From NCBI GenBank assembly GCA_029959085.1, contig JARWIR010000002.1, forward strand, positions 44,884,233 to 44,948,232: 64,000 nucleotides of DNA, written 5' to 3'. The position numbers and the translations under genes were made by a program. Source of the stretch: Nemophila menziesii (lineage: Eukaryota > Streptophyta > Magnoliopsida > Boraginales > Hydrophyllaceae). Below are positions 1-11,089 of this stretch, one piece after another (the first letter of the stretch is position 1; each line of letters starts with the position of its first letter). The notes under the pieces are model-generated. The model searched no databases. It was given only the letters and a program-made list of their open reading frames with translations, and was not told where the DNA came from.

Positions 1-753
1 GTATCCCATTCTTTGTTTCAATTCTATCCATAGACAAAACAAGATGATTGGGGAATTTAAATATCTTCAACTAAAAAACTAAGGGATCAAAGTATCCTTT
101 TTTTTATTTTCTTTATTAGTTAAAGACATATATAGATTAAACTTATGTGCATCGTTTTCTTAATAAATTTTGAAAAACTTTTTAGACTTAACAAAAAAGA
201 GTTAGATTCATATTTTATTTATCTAATTTTATAGTTATGAATCTGTTTCTTTTTTAATTATTTAGAAAACAATATAATTTTACGTTTTAAAGCAATAACT
301 TTCACCATTACTTTGTTTTATTATTTGATTTAGCCTTGAATATATTCATACGCGTAAATGGTTATTTATTTTCTCTTGTATAAGTTACTTTGATTTCCGT
401 CACATAAAAGAACTTTTTATGAGAGCATAAATCTCTTTTGAAATGTGTCAATTTCTTATTTTAGCATTTAATGCACTTTATGGATTCTCTCATGATTAAA
501 TTAACAAAAGAATTAAAGTTAGATTACTTCTTATATATTAAAAGTTTAAATTATTTCTAGAGCAAAGTGTATAATGTTAAATCCAAGACTAGAACTCTCT
601 AAAAGGTAAATGTATTGAAAAATTTAAAAAAGTATTGTATTAGATTCATATATGCATATTCTAGAATAAATTATTTGGCTCTTTACCATATTGTAAAATG
701 TATTTACTGTTATTCGGGAATCATCTAATTTTGTAACATCACTGGCTAAAAAA
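1..753 (+). other. Upstream/intron sequence of WRKY fragment 1
   Basis: AT-rich DNA without a credible gene. It resembles the region before the second WRKY gene (about 7680-8790): both share the phrase around 'gatctaggtatccc', the 'aaaactaag' and 'cataaaagaac' stretches, and the order of similar blocks. I read it as the diverged long intron or 5' region of WRKY fragment 1. The matching promoter and leader for this unit are visible only in copy B, at 43640-44313. Confidence 0.55.
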
Positions 754-1692
754 ATGGGGTTTGGGCCTTTGACTTCTTTGCACCACGGTTGCACTCCGTC
801 TGACTTTGGTGATATTATTGCTTGTGGTTTGTCTACTTTCTCAAATAAAGAACGAAGATAATTGTGGGACAAGGACAGTATATTTAGGTTTGGATGGTAT
901 TTTTTTAATTATTTTAACTCTTTAATAGACCAGATTTGGATTATGTAATGTTAAATATAATTTAAATTTGTTTTACTCTAGGAAAATTTAAATTATTCAA
1001 AATTAAATGAACTTGGCAACAAGTTTGTTTCGGTAGTCGAGTGTCTTGGTTCACACACAAAGTGATGTTGGCATTTTTTATGATATATATAAATGGAACA
1101 AGTACGGGCATAAAGTTATAAAAGGTCATCACAAAAAAAAATTTGTTCCTCTTACTTTACATTCATAAGATCACGCTAATAAATAAAAGAGTAAATAACT
1201 CTTTGTGTTCCTTATTTTTGCATATTTTGTTAGTTTAACCTTGTATTTTGCAAAAGTTATATGTTAATCAATTATATTTTTGTTAGTAAACCTACCTTTT
1301 TATTCCCTCATCTACGATATTGTAAAAACGTACTTCCATTTTTTCGTGTATGTAGAAATATCATAATGGCACTATAAAACATAGCTAACACAATCTCCAA
1401 AAAAAAGAGGTAAGGGTTTGAATATGACATTTGCTTTTATTAATAACGGACTTGCTTATTAGAAAAATGGAACGACCAAAGAATTTTTTATCCTAAATCC
1501 ATTGTCTAGTTTTGACTTGAAATTATCAATTCTTCTTTACCTAGGAGGTACTATAAATTCACTAGCATTGGGTGCAATGTCCATAAGTGTGTTGAGAGAG
1601 ATGCTCATGATCCAAGGTTTGTGATAACCACGTTCGAAGGTAAACACAATCATGAAGTTCCAGAAGCTCATAATAATAGCAACGTCACTTAA
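754..1692 (+). pseudogene. WRKY fragment 1 (group I C-terminal-type, decayed)
   Basis: Three pieces match the exons of the WRKY gene at 8818-10046. Piece one (754 to about 890) aligns with its first coding exon but has lost the acceptor and frame. Piece two starts after an acceptor ending at 981 and reads, after an in-frame TAG, IYKWNKYGHKVIKGHHK, so the WRKYGQK heptapeptide has become WNKYGHK. Piece three follows an acceptor at 1543-1544 and reads [19 protein letters not shown] and then [12 protein letters not shown] to a TAA at 1690-1692. The first zinc-ligand Cys has become Phe, while the second Cys and HNH remain. With a stop, damaged exon one and a lost ligand, this is almost certainly non-functional. 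Confidence 0.85.
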
Positions 1693-1829
1693 TGGGTGTG
1701 ACTTGCTCAAATTCTTCAAGTCAATGGATAGTTATTAGGCCTCAAGATTGATATAAGCCATTGTGAATCCTCACTAGTTTGTCGTTAGAAAGGCCACCTA
1801 CATCTGGTCATTTGGGGCATTTGATTTTC

Positions 1830-2930
1830 CGAGGAGGATATATATAAAAAATTCCCCTACTATACACTCCAAACCAATCCCACCCTAAAACCGCCATTCT
1901 CGTTCGACATTCAATGGAAGCCATAGATTCAAACTAAAACTCATTGCTTGAGATTCCACAAAAACTTGTCAAGAAGCTCTATGATAAACTTCAGTTTAAG
2001 CATTCAAAGTTTCTTGAAACTTGTTTTTGTTCTTTTTATAGAAGTTATGTTGGAAGATCTAGTAGAGCTTCCATTGAGATTTGTTCAAGCTAATGGCTGC
2101 TAAGTTGCAAAGAATTTTGGAAACACAAATATTTAATGAAGTAGTATACACTGAATGTAGATGGGGAGTAATAGTTACGGAAACTAGTGTGGGTGAAATT
2201 TATTTATTTTTTGTGATTATTTTGACAGGGCTTGTGTATATTATTTTGAATCTTTGGGATAAAAATTGTAATTTTATAGAGTTTATATTTATTATGAAGT
2301 ATGGGAAAAAATTGATGCCCCTTAATACACATATTTTGCAAACAATGTTAAAACTAATGGTCGATTGACTAAATTGGTAGGTTGAAATATCAATGGCCAG
2401 GGATTTGTGCGTACCAACCTGATCCTCACTTCAAAAGGTGGGGTTTAAGGTGATAAATGGAGTTTGTACAAGTGGTGAGCATTGATTTACAAACTCGTGC
2501 GAGATGGGGTGTGTTTTAGGGAAAAGCATTCCCTGTTTCACAAATCAGTATCACATGTAAATATAATATATTATATATACTAGTTACTAGTTATCATATT
2601 TTTGCATGATAAATCTTAAAATTATTGTTTATACACATTTAACAAGTAGATGATTAAGATAAAAAATTATATATCATACAGATTTCACAAGTAGATGTTT
2701 TTCAAAGGATAGTTGTTAAGCACGGAGACCAAGTTTTGACTCTGAACTGAAATAAGTGCTAATTATCATCTTTACTTGTTTAATCGAGTTATTGGGTCTT
2801 TGATTCATATACTCTATTTAATATTATTTTGTTGTCGAAACTACTTTTTTTTCAAATGTGATGATTTAATTTTGAATAATATATAGTTTTTATTGTGTCA
2901 AAAAACATTTCAGTTGGTATAATATCATCT
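1830..2930 (+). repeat. Local repeat R, copy R1
   Basis: A module that recurs, diverged, at about 30900-31960, 33140-34220 and 41300-42390, and in copy B at 46143-47243. Landmarks in order are: a C-rich stretch of ACCC/CCAACCC type (about 1850-1900); 'tcaatggaagc'; 'ttttggaaacacaa'; an AT-rich part; and a conserved 'gataaatggagttt' stretch ending in 'acatgtaaatataata'. An open stretch of 95 codons at 2081-2368 lies inside but is not kept open in the other copies. I recognise no protein family. It may be a decayed gene start or an uncharacterised repeat. Confidence 0.7.
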
Positions 2931-3369
2931 AATTATGGTACAATCTCATTAGGTGAGTATAACAAATGATAATATATTGCTTCCTACTTATAGTGGATTT
3001 AAATTTTGAATTAAAAAAGTAGTCAGAAAAACTCATAAATACAATTGGATGAGAAAAATCATTAGTTTCTCTTTTATATATAACATATAAGAGCAAATTT
3101 ATTATTATTAAACTTAGGATATATATGTATTCAATTTTCCCCATAATAGTGTTAATAACATAAAACATATAATATAAAAATGGTTCAGAAGATAGTTAAA
3201 TAACGGAATATTAAAAATAGCAAAAACAGGTACAGATTAAATACATAAAATAACATAAAGTTAACATAATATGAATTAATCATACTTGTATAATAGAAAA
3301 CAAATTGAGAAGACCATTTAAATATTTTACAAAATATACACACATAATGATATTAAGGTTTAAGTGTTT
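2931..3369 (+). repeat. Repeat R, copy R2, left part
   Basis: AT-rich sequence related to 29040-29450 and 39480-39890 (shared 'ataaaacatataata.aaaaatggttc' and 'ttaacataatatgaatt' stretches). It also resembles part of the WRKY upstream region around 6880-7090. It is continuous with 5829 onward in the uninterrupted repeat copies; the LINE fragment separates the two parts here. Confidence 0.6.
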
Positions 3370-5828
3370 TTCCTATAATGGATGTCACAAGGACCGAATA
3401 AAACACTAATACATTAAGACTTCGTCATACAAGCCCTGAATACATACCAAACGAGGTATCTTCTACCCAAATATATCTCTCGTGAGCAAACTCCATAGCG
3501 CATTAGGTGGATCTTCATAAAAGGGATCAGACGTTTCTCTAATGTAAGTCGAGCTAACCAATCGATGCTCACGTTAGCTTTCATGAAGACATGCTAAACT
3601 TGAGCGGTCGATTCCTTTTCATACACACCCTGGTTTTCTAAATCCATTCTGCTCCAAGTCCCCTCCCACTCTTTAATTGATATATAAGTTGAAGTGCCTC
3701 ATGCAAAATCCACCTTAACCGTTAAGTCTCGAATCCAATTTCTTCCGCTATCTTAACACCCTCAAAAATTACAATCAGTTCAGTAATCACTGAAAAATTA
3801 CAACTAAGATTCATCAAAAATCCTTTGATCCAATTCCCTTCAGAGTCCCGAATCACACCACCAGCTCCTCATTTTTGTCCTTTATTGACACTAATATCAG
3901 TATTAAACTTAAATCCTTGGATTGTTTTGGACCAACCAATGAGTTCAAATGAATTCTTCTAACCTTGTCATGTAGTCCCCTATCTACTCATATTCCTATA
4001 TAATTCATTGATGTGAATTTTGCCTTCCTAAACACACCAACAACGTTAGGTAGAGTGCCACCATTAAAAATGCTCTCATTTTGTTTCTTCCATAATATCT
4101 TAATAATTGCGCTGAAGAATACAATCCAATGCACTCCCGCAAAAAGGAGGTTGCATGATCAAAGACTATTCTACCAATCAATCGATGAGCTTAATTCTTC
4201 CATGCCCCCAAATTATCCCTTTTCAATTATGTCATGTTCTGTTGTAGTTTTTGTCGTATAACTCTAGGTGAGGCCTGACCCATTACTATTCTGACCGCAA
4301 AAACAAGTCCTGCTTTGCTGGCCTGAACGACTCATTACCTGGCGCTATTGTTGTATGGACTCCCTCGATTATGATGCTAATGTCCTACATGAAATTGGAG
4401 TCTTCTCAGGTGGTACCTAATTCGCCTACAACCGGCATATTGCATCTGAGGTCCCTGAAGTAGGAATTGCTTCAAGAGAACGGTACCAAGACTCTTTTGT
4501 GATCTGTTATTTTCTTACAAACGCTTCTCCTGCAATGTACTTGCTCCAAACCATATCATTAGCTGTCCTACCAAAACCATTTTATAATAAAGCTAAACTC
4601 AACATATATAATCTCCCAAAGTTGGGAGCAGCTATTACTCCCCAAGATGCTTCTTTCATGATCGACCTCCAAACCTTACGTCGCAGTCTCGAAACAAATG
4701 AATTGATACCTCATCACACACCCCACACCACAGACATGTGTTGGAGATATCCATTCTCCGTTTGATGAGATTTCTTCTGGTTTCTAATCTATCATGCACT
4801 GCTTGCCATAACAATACTTTAGTCTTTAATTGGCAATGATTTTTCCATAGTTTATCACATTTAATCATCCCATTACTCTTGTCCAATCTATATTCCTAAA
4901 ATGCCGATTTGACAGTATATACCCTTATGAGCCTCATTTTTCCAGGATAGGAAATATGGGTTCTCCTCTCCAATATGGACTCTTACGTTTGCCATCTCAA
5001 GTAACTTAAAGATCGGAAGAACATGCTGAAAAATATCACAATCCCACGACCCATCCTCTTTAAATATTCCCAAACCTTTTTGAACTTAACATACTAATCG
5101 ATATCCTGAACAACAGAGTCCCATAGCGGTGAATCACCAATCCATACATCTAAGCTTATTACAACACTCTTACCATTTTGTAGCACCCATCGGGATCCCT
5201 TTCTAACAACAGAAATACATTCCACAACGGCTCTACATATTTGGAAATCAGATGATCTATTTGCATAGTAAAACATACTCGACTTGAAATAATTTTGACA
5301 CTACAATCAAGCCCATAACACCACCTCATCATGTACCACTTCAACCAAACTTCCTAAGTAACACTTTATTCATATCTTTGACTTCACAATATAACCCAAA
5401 CCTCCTATGTTCTTTGGTAAAAAATAACTACCCAAGACACCCAATGGATTTTTTTTTGCTCCCCCAATGTCCTACATATCGAGTCTTTATGAATTCGATC
5501 TATCAGAACAAACGTAGAGAGGTAACTTCTCCACCTGCATGATGTACATCATTTTTGCACTCATCACTAATTGCGCTAACGTAATACACCATGCCAACGG
5601 GAATGTGCTTGCTTTCCACCTCGTGAGCATCCTTCCAAGTCAATTAATCATATACCCATACACACCATTTGTCCTTCTTCACGATAAGATAGGAATGCCC
5701 AAATACTTCCGTAATTTAGAATTGTGGAAGTAATCTCTTCTAGAGGTAATGGACGATGTTAACGTCTTATCTATGTTCCTTGAAAAATAGCTGAGAGACT
5801 TCTCTTTGCTGATCGGCTGTCCCGTGTC
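3370..5828 (-). mobile_element. 5'-truncated L1-type LINE inserted in repeat R
   Basis: A minus-strand segment encoding the last part of a plant L1 ORF2. Its ends are inferred by comparison with two empty sites, near 29450-29480 and 39890-39920, where the flanking repeat runs straight through. The left flank matches up to about 3370 and the right flank resumes at about 5829 ('catgacaaaaac'). The 5' end falls within the reverse-transcriptase thumb, so the insertion is about 2.46 kb and 5'-truncated, as is usual for LINEs. I see no clear poly-A tail and no clean target-site duplication, so the ends are approximate. The insertion predates the 44-kb duplication because copy B has it at the same place. 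Confidence 0.75.
3430..5826 (-). pseudogene. LINE ORF2 C-terminal region: RT thumb, zf-RVT, RNase H (broken)
   Basis: Read on the minus strand. The 5' end gives TGQPISKEKSLSYFSRN, the plant LINE SGQ-INxxKSxxxFSxN motif, followed by RKYLGIPI (KYLG-P motif). Next come pieces like WKA..PLAWCITLAQLVMS (5700-5540) and a region with NGKSV.ISLDVWIGDSPLW (5110-5200). The zinc-binding RT domain is best preserved at 4656-4886: LWKNHCQLKTKVLLWQ, then a CLWCGVCDEVSIHLFRDC stretch, giving the Cys-x2-Cys...His...Cys pattern. RNase H follows (about 3960-3430) with RDSEGNWIKGF and ends in WLARLTLEKRL...GRRYLV, like the usual C-terminus of these proteins. Multiple stops and frameshifts make it dead. The catalytic RT core (YxDD) is absent because of the truncation. 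Confidence 0.85.
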
Positions 5829-7100
5829 ATGACAAAAACAAAATGTTGAAAATCTTTCAATATAAAATGTTGAAGTTAAACCAACCAAAAACATGTTTTG
5901 AAGGAGTATATATGACAAAAAATAATATTATGATCATTTCAGGAAAACATAAAATGGAAAGAACTCTAAAGAAATTTAAAAAAAAACTCATGATTATGCA
6001 AACCTTGTAGGTGTAAGTTAATATTTTGGGGGTTTCTTTATTATTTGATTGATCTAGTTTTGATCACTTACATAAAAATGGTTTCAAATATACCGTTAAT
6101 TTATTAATGGTGTTAGACTGATCATTGTGTCCATTGACAACTAGTTTTGACCGCCTTAATTTTTTGTAGAAGTATTTGTTTCATTAAGTTGACAAATGGA
6201 ATATCTTAAGCAAAAACTCTCATCAACATATATTTGTGTGTGAAAATTTTGATAGGTTTCTGTATATTATTTTAAATTTTTGGGATAAAAATTATAATTT
6301 TATAGTGTTTATTTTTATTATTAAATAAAGGAAAAAATAGTACACCCTTTTAAACACATATTTTGCCAACAATGTCAAAACTAATGGTCAATTGACTAAA
6401 TTGATATGTTGAAATATCAATGTTAATGGACAGGTCTTTGTGGGTGCCAACCCGATCCTCGCTTCAAAAAGCGAGGAGTTTGGGTGATAAATGGAGTTTG
6501 AACAAGTGGTGAGGATTGATTTACAAACTCGTGCGAGATTGTTGTGTTTTTCAAGGATAAGCATTCTCCACTCCACAAACCAGTCTCACATGTAAATATA
6601 ATATATCATATATACAAGTTATCAGTTATCATATTTGTGCATGATATATCCTAAAATTATTTTTTATACACATTTAACAAGTAGGTAATTAAGATAAAAA
6701 TTATATTTTATACATATATAACAAGTAGATGTTTTTCAAAGGATACTTTTAAAGCATTGGAAACCAATTTTTTATTCTAAATAGAAATATGTGCTGAGCT
6801 TATTTTTTTTATGTGTTTAACAGATTCAGTGGGTCTTTGTCCATATACTTTATGTAATATTAGTTTGTTCTAAATCATTTAAATATGGTAAACTCTCATT
6901 AGTTAAGTATAATAAAGGATCTTTTATTGCTCCTACTTATTGTGGATATAAATTTTGAAAAAAAAAAAATAGTTGGAAACTCATAAATACAGTTGGATGA
7001 GAAAATTCATTAGTTTCCCTTTTATATATAATATATAAGAGAAAATTTAATTTTAGGATATATATGTATTCAATTTTTTTCATAAAGAAACATATTTAAA
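5829..7100 (+). repeat. Repeat R, copy R2, right part
   Basis: Continues the repeat interrupted by the LINE. 5829-6130 matches 29470-29740 and 39910-40160 ('cttgtaggtgt.agttaatatttt', 'ttgattgatctagtt'). From about 6240 it jumps to the part equivalent to 31290 onward, so the RNase H-like and unidentified minus-strand fragments found in copies R3-R5 are missing here, either by deletion or by primary structure. It ends in sequence shared with the WRKY upstream region. No gene is supported. Confidence 0.65.
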
Positions 7101-7224
7101 AGTTAAATCTCAAAGGAATAAGATATTGTATAATCAATAAAAAAAATTAGGGATATAATGTTAATAATAGTGTGCCAAAAAGATAAAGATAGTTAATATG
7201 GATAGGTTATGACAATATTATACT

Positions 7225-7234
7225 CTATATAAGG
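7225..7234 (+). promoter_or_regulatory. TATA box of the WRKY gene
   Basis: CTATATAAGG in the context 'gacaatattatactctatataaggat'. The same block recurs as CTATATAAGG at 51534-51543 and, with one change, as CTATGTAAGG at 43916-43925, each at the head of a WRKY unit. It is followed by a pyrimidine-rich leader (about 7259-7448) ending in CAACACCAAACAG before GT, which looks like a non-coding first exon with a donor site. The leader and promoter assignment is inferred from this shared order. No transcript evidence is available. Confidence 0.5.
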
Positions 7235-7448
7235 ATATATAATTGTGTGGAATGCTAAGTGAACACACACAACACCATTTTCTCCTACTACTTCCATACT
7301 TCCTCTTTTATCTTTCTTCCCCATCCAGTGACCTTAAATTACATCTTTTTTAGAATCATTTTTTCCTTAAAACCTTTCATAATAATCTTCAATACCAACA
7401 AGATTGTAATCAATCTTCTAGCTGGTTATCTTGCAACACCAAACAGGT

Positions 7449-7769
7449 TTTAATCTTCAATCTCTCTATAAAAAAATTGTGTAATATGCTTAGTTTACCT
7501 TTTAAAACTGGAATTTCATGTGATTTGCACAAAATTAGTTATTGGTATGATATATGACTAAATTTGTATCCATTTTTGGTAAAAAGGCTTAAATTTTTTA
7601 TTTTAAGTGTATTAATAATATGAAGGCTAAATATAAAAATATAGAAAAAAAGTTAGGTTTCTTAATTTTATGAAATGAGATATAGGTATCCCATTATTTT
7701 TTCATTCCAATTCTATTTTATTTAAAAAATTACTTTACTAAAATTTACTTTGTTTGCCTAATTAATGAG

Positions 7770-7828
<59 letters not shown>

Positions 7829-8817
7829 GGATATAGATATTTCCTATAATAAAAATATATTATTTAATATTTTTATCATACATAGAAAGGATTTTTTTTC
7901 ATTTTAAATGTTTTGTATTATAAGGATATAACAAAAAATTTATTTACATTTAGCTACTTTTTTATTGTTATGTACAAGTAATTGTAGTAATTATTATATG
8001 TAAAAATATATTTTTATATTAGACCATTAATGAAAGGTAAATCAAATAAACTAATAAAAAATAGGTGCAAGAGTAATAGATTTAAACCCAAAACAAGATA
8101 ATTGAGGAATGTAAATATTTTAGACCAAAAAACTAAGAGATCTAAGTGTTTTTTTTAATTTTTTTTATTATTTGTTGAGGTTAAATATATAGATGAAACT
8201 TATTATAATCATTTTATTAATAAACTTTTGAAGGACTTTTTAGACTTTGATAAATGGATTTGGATTCAGATGCAAGAAATTTTTTTGAACTTTTTAAATA
8301 TGAATCTTTGGTCATTTTATTTAGTAAGAAGATGATATAAATAATTTAAAGCAATAACTTTTAACATATCCCTCTTTAGTTACATTCGACTTTCCATATT
8401 TAGACTTTAATATTCTCATATACATAAATTCTTATTTATTTCTCTTGTATATATTAATTAATTTCCCCCACATAAAAGAACATTTCATGAGAGAAAATCT
8501 CCTTTAAAATGTGTAAATTTCCTATTTTTCATTTAATGTTATTTATAGAGTCTCCCATGATGATATTTTCATAAGAATTAAGCTTAAATTAAATCTTATA
8601 TCACATGTTAAATTTACTTCTAGTTCTAAGCTAATAATGTTAAATCCAAGCCTTGAAGTTTTATATGTATTGAGAAATTTAAAAAATTATTTTATGAACT
8701 TTATATTCATATTCTTGTATTAATAATTTGGATCTTTTACCATAGTGGAAAACGTATGTACTGATCCGGGAATTCTATTTTTTATCAAGTTTTTAAGTGA
8801 CATCATCGACTGCACAG
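7449..8817 (+). other. Probable long first intron of the WRKY gene
   Basis: AT-rich, without open frames of note. It starts at a possible donor after the leader and ends at a good acceptor, 'gactgcacag', directly before the ATG at 8818. It contains the (TA)n tract at 7775-7824. The assignment as intron depends on the leader being exon 1, which I infer from the layout. Confidence 0.4.
7775..7824. repeat. (TA)25 microsatellite
   Basis: An uninterrupted TA run of about 50 bases. In copy B the same locus (about 52084-52105) has only about 22 bases, which accounts for most of the local offset change. Confidence 0.95.
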
Positions 8818-9044
8818 ATGGGGTCTAAGCCTTTGTCCTCTTTAAACCGAGACCACGCTCCATTTGAATTTTGTGATACTATTGATCGTGGTTTGTCTAC
8901 TTTCTCAAATAACAAAGATGAAGATAATTATGGGAACGGGAGTGTATCTATAGGTTTTGACGGTAAAGGAGATATCTTTGAGTCAAAGAGAAGGTATTAT
9001 TTAATTTTTTTAATTCTTGAATAGACCAGATTTTAATTTTGTAA

Positions 9045-9102
<58 letters not shown>

Positions 9103-10046
9103 AAATTGGTTTTACTCTAGTGAATTTCAAATTTTTTCGACTGAAATGAAGTGGGCAAAAAGAGCAATTCGGGAGCCGAGGGTCGTGGTTCAGACAAAAA
9201 AAGAAGTTGACATTCTTGATGATGGATACAAATGGCACAAGTACGGGAATAAATATATAAAAGGGCATATCAAACCAAGGTTTGTTCCTTTAACTTACCT
9301 TCATAATATCACACTAATAAATACAAAAATAAATTATTCATTTGATCCCTTATTTTTCATATCTTTTTTTTTTGTTTTCACACGTATCTAGCAAAAGTTA
9401 CATGTTAATCCATTATCTTTTTTTTTTCACACATACCTTTTTATTCCCCGTATTCGATATCGTAAAAATGTACTTTCAAATGTTTGTGAAAATTTAATAA
9501 TGGCAACATAAAACACGACTAACATTGTCATAAAAAAAGGATTACACTATGATGTTTACTTTTCTTAATTAGGGACTTACTTGTCAAAAAAATAGGACCA
9601 AAGAAGTTATTTACCCTAAATTCTTTCTCTAGTTTTGACTTGAAATTATTAAATCCTCTAGACTTAGGAAGTACTACAAATGCACTAGCATTGGGTGCAA
9701 TGTCCGTAAGCGTATCGAGAGAGCTGCTCATGATCTAAGGTTGGTGATAACCACGTATGAAGGGAAGCACAACCATGAAGTTCCTGAAGGTCATAACAGT
9801 AGTAACGCCACTTCAAGGGTCGTGACACATTCAACTTCTTCCGGTCAAGGGATGATTCTCGAGTCTCAACATAAATCTGAGCCTTTGCAAATCCATACTA
9901 CAGTACCATCAGAAACGTCACTTATGTTTCGATCGTTTGGTCATCCAGGGAGGATGCATATTGGACCATCGAGTCAAGGCGACATGTTCGTATCAAAGCA
10001 GGTTAGACTTTCGAGATTTGCTCGGGAGAATAAGGGGCCCATGTAA
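8818..10046 (+). CDS. Short WRKY transcription factor, group I C-terminal-domain type (variant WHKYGNK)
   Basis: Three exons join in one frame: 8818-8993, 9121-9279 and 9668-10046 (714 nt, 237 residues plus TAA). The ATG directly follows an acceptor (gcacag). Splice borders are GT...AG. The second intron falls at AG|G in the PR-K-YYKC stretch, the standard position in group I C-terminal WRKY domains. Residues 72-90 read [19 protein letters not shown], like WRKY2/WRKY34-type proteins, followed by [17 protein letters not shown], where the usual heptapeptide is WRKYGQK. The zinc finger is intact: C-x4-C-x23-H-x-H (YYKCTSIGC ... GKHNHEVP). The tail has [16 protein letters not shown], also seen in that subgroup. 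The N-terminal WRKY domain is absent, so the protein is about half the usual length. Known WRKY proteins bind W-box DNA in the nucleus; the altered heptapeptide makes binding here uncertain. It may be a functional short paralog or a recent pseudogene. Confidence 0.72.
9047..9099. repeat. (AT)n microsatellite in WRKY intron
   Basis: About 53 bases of AT repeat within the intron 8994-9120. Copy B has about 15 bases at 53330-53344. If translated by mistake it yields a run of Ile-Tyr, which is not protein. Confidence 0.95.
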
Positions 10047-11089
10047 GATTTTATTTTATTTGTGAGTTTTTAAATCATTTCTTTAAATTTTGGATATTTT
10101 GTTGGTTGATTACTTTGGAGGTTGAATAATTTATTTCGATTGGTCTTGAATTGAATAGGTCCCATGGGACCTGCATACTTTGAATGATTTTCTTTTCTTA
10201 TTTTTTACTATCATTATTGTTGTTATTATTGTTATTATAGCTATTATTATTCAAAAATATCACGATATACATTATGAAAAGCAAATAAAACTGAGATTAT
10301 AAAAAATCATATGAAATTTAATTCAATTAATTCATCCAAATTAACAAAAAAAATTAAGTTAAAGTTAATCGTTTTCTTATGTTATAAACTCTTGAACAGT
10401 TTTATAATAGGAAGAATATTTACAATATTGGCATATATCAATGTAGTTGATTTCTCTTCTCACACCATCCTATAAAATTTACAAGTTTATCTTTCGTCAT
10501 GATTCTAATGTTATTGGAAAAAATAAATACTAACATATTTAGATAAGGTAAGATGAACTACATTCACAATATGGTATTCTTTATTATCATATAAGTATTA
10601 TCTAACAGTTCAAATTTAACTAAATATTCAAATATCAATTACATGTTATATTCGTTCAAGAATTCAAATTAATTCAGTTAAAAAGTTTAATTTATATATG
10701 AAATTAGATATACAAAACATGCTTTTAAGTTCGTTTGTAAAATTAATTTTTGTATTGTTTTTTATTTTTATATTTAAACATAAATATAGAACAAGATGTG
10801 GAATAATATATCTTTTGATGGAATGAAAAGTACAAAGTAGACAATTTTGTAGTTATTTATTCAAGGATAAAAACATTATATTCATAGTTCGTTGTCATAA
10901 ACTAATTTTTTAAGTATATAAATATGAAAGTGTGATATGCATAAATAAAATTGGAACATATATTCCTTTAATTAAAAATAGTTGTTCGGTGACATATGAA
11001 ATGTGGTTATTATATATATTTTTCGTATATCTTTTGTGTAGCTTCTTTTTTACTACCCTATCAATGAGAAGATTAGAAGGATGAACCAA
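10047..11089. other. AT-rich spacer downstream of the WRKY gene
   Basis: No open frame or repeat that I can support apart from short ATT/GTT runs (about 10210-10250). It presumably includes the 3' UTR of the WRKY gene near its start. Confidence 0.6.

Noticed and set aside
2081..2368. 95-codon plus-strand frame, identical in copy B
   Set aside because: Hydrophobic and AT-biased, and not open in the other repeat R copies. Identity reflects recent duplication.
4013..4765. Plus-strand frames within the LINE
   Set aside because: They oppose the clear minus-strand RNase H and zf-RVT reading.
9017..9391. Open frame of 124 codons with a run of Ile-Tyr
   Set aside because: It reads through the (AT)n microsatellite and both introns of the WRKY gene. 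Only the part from 9121 to 9279 is exon.
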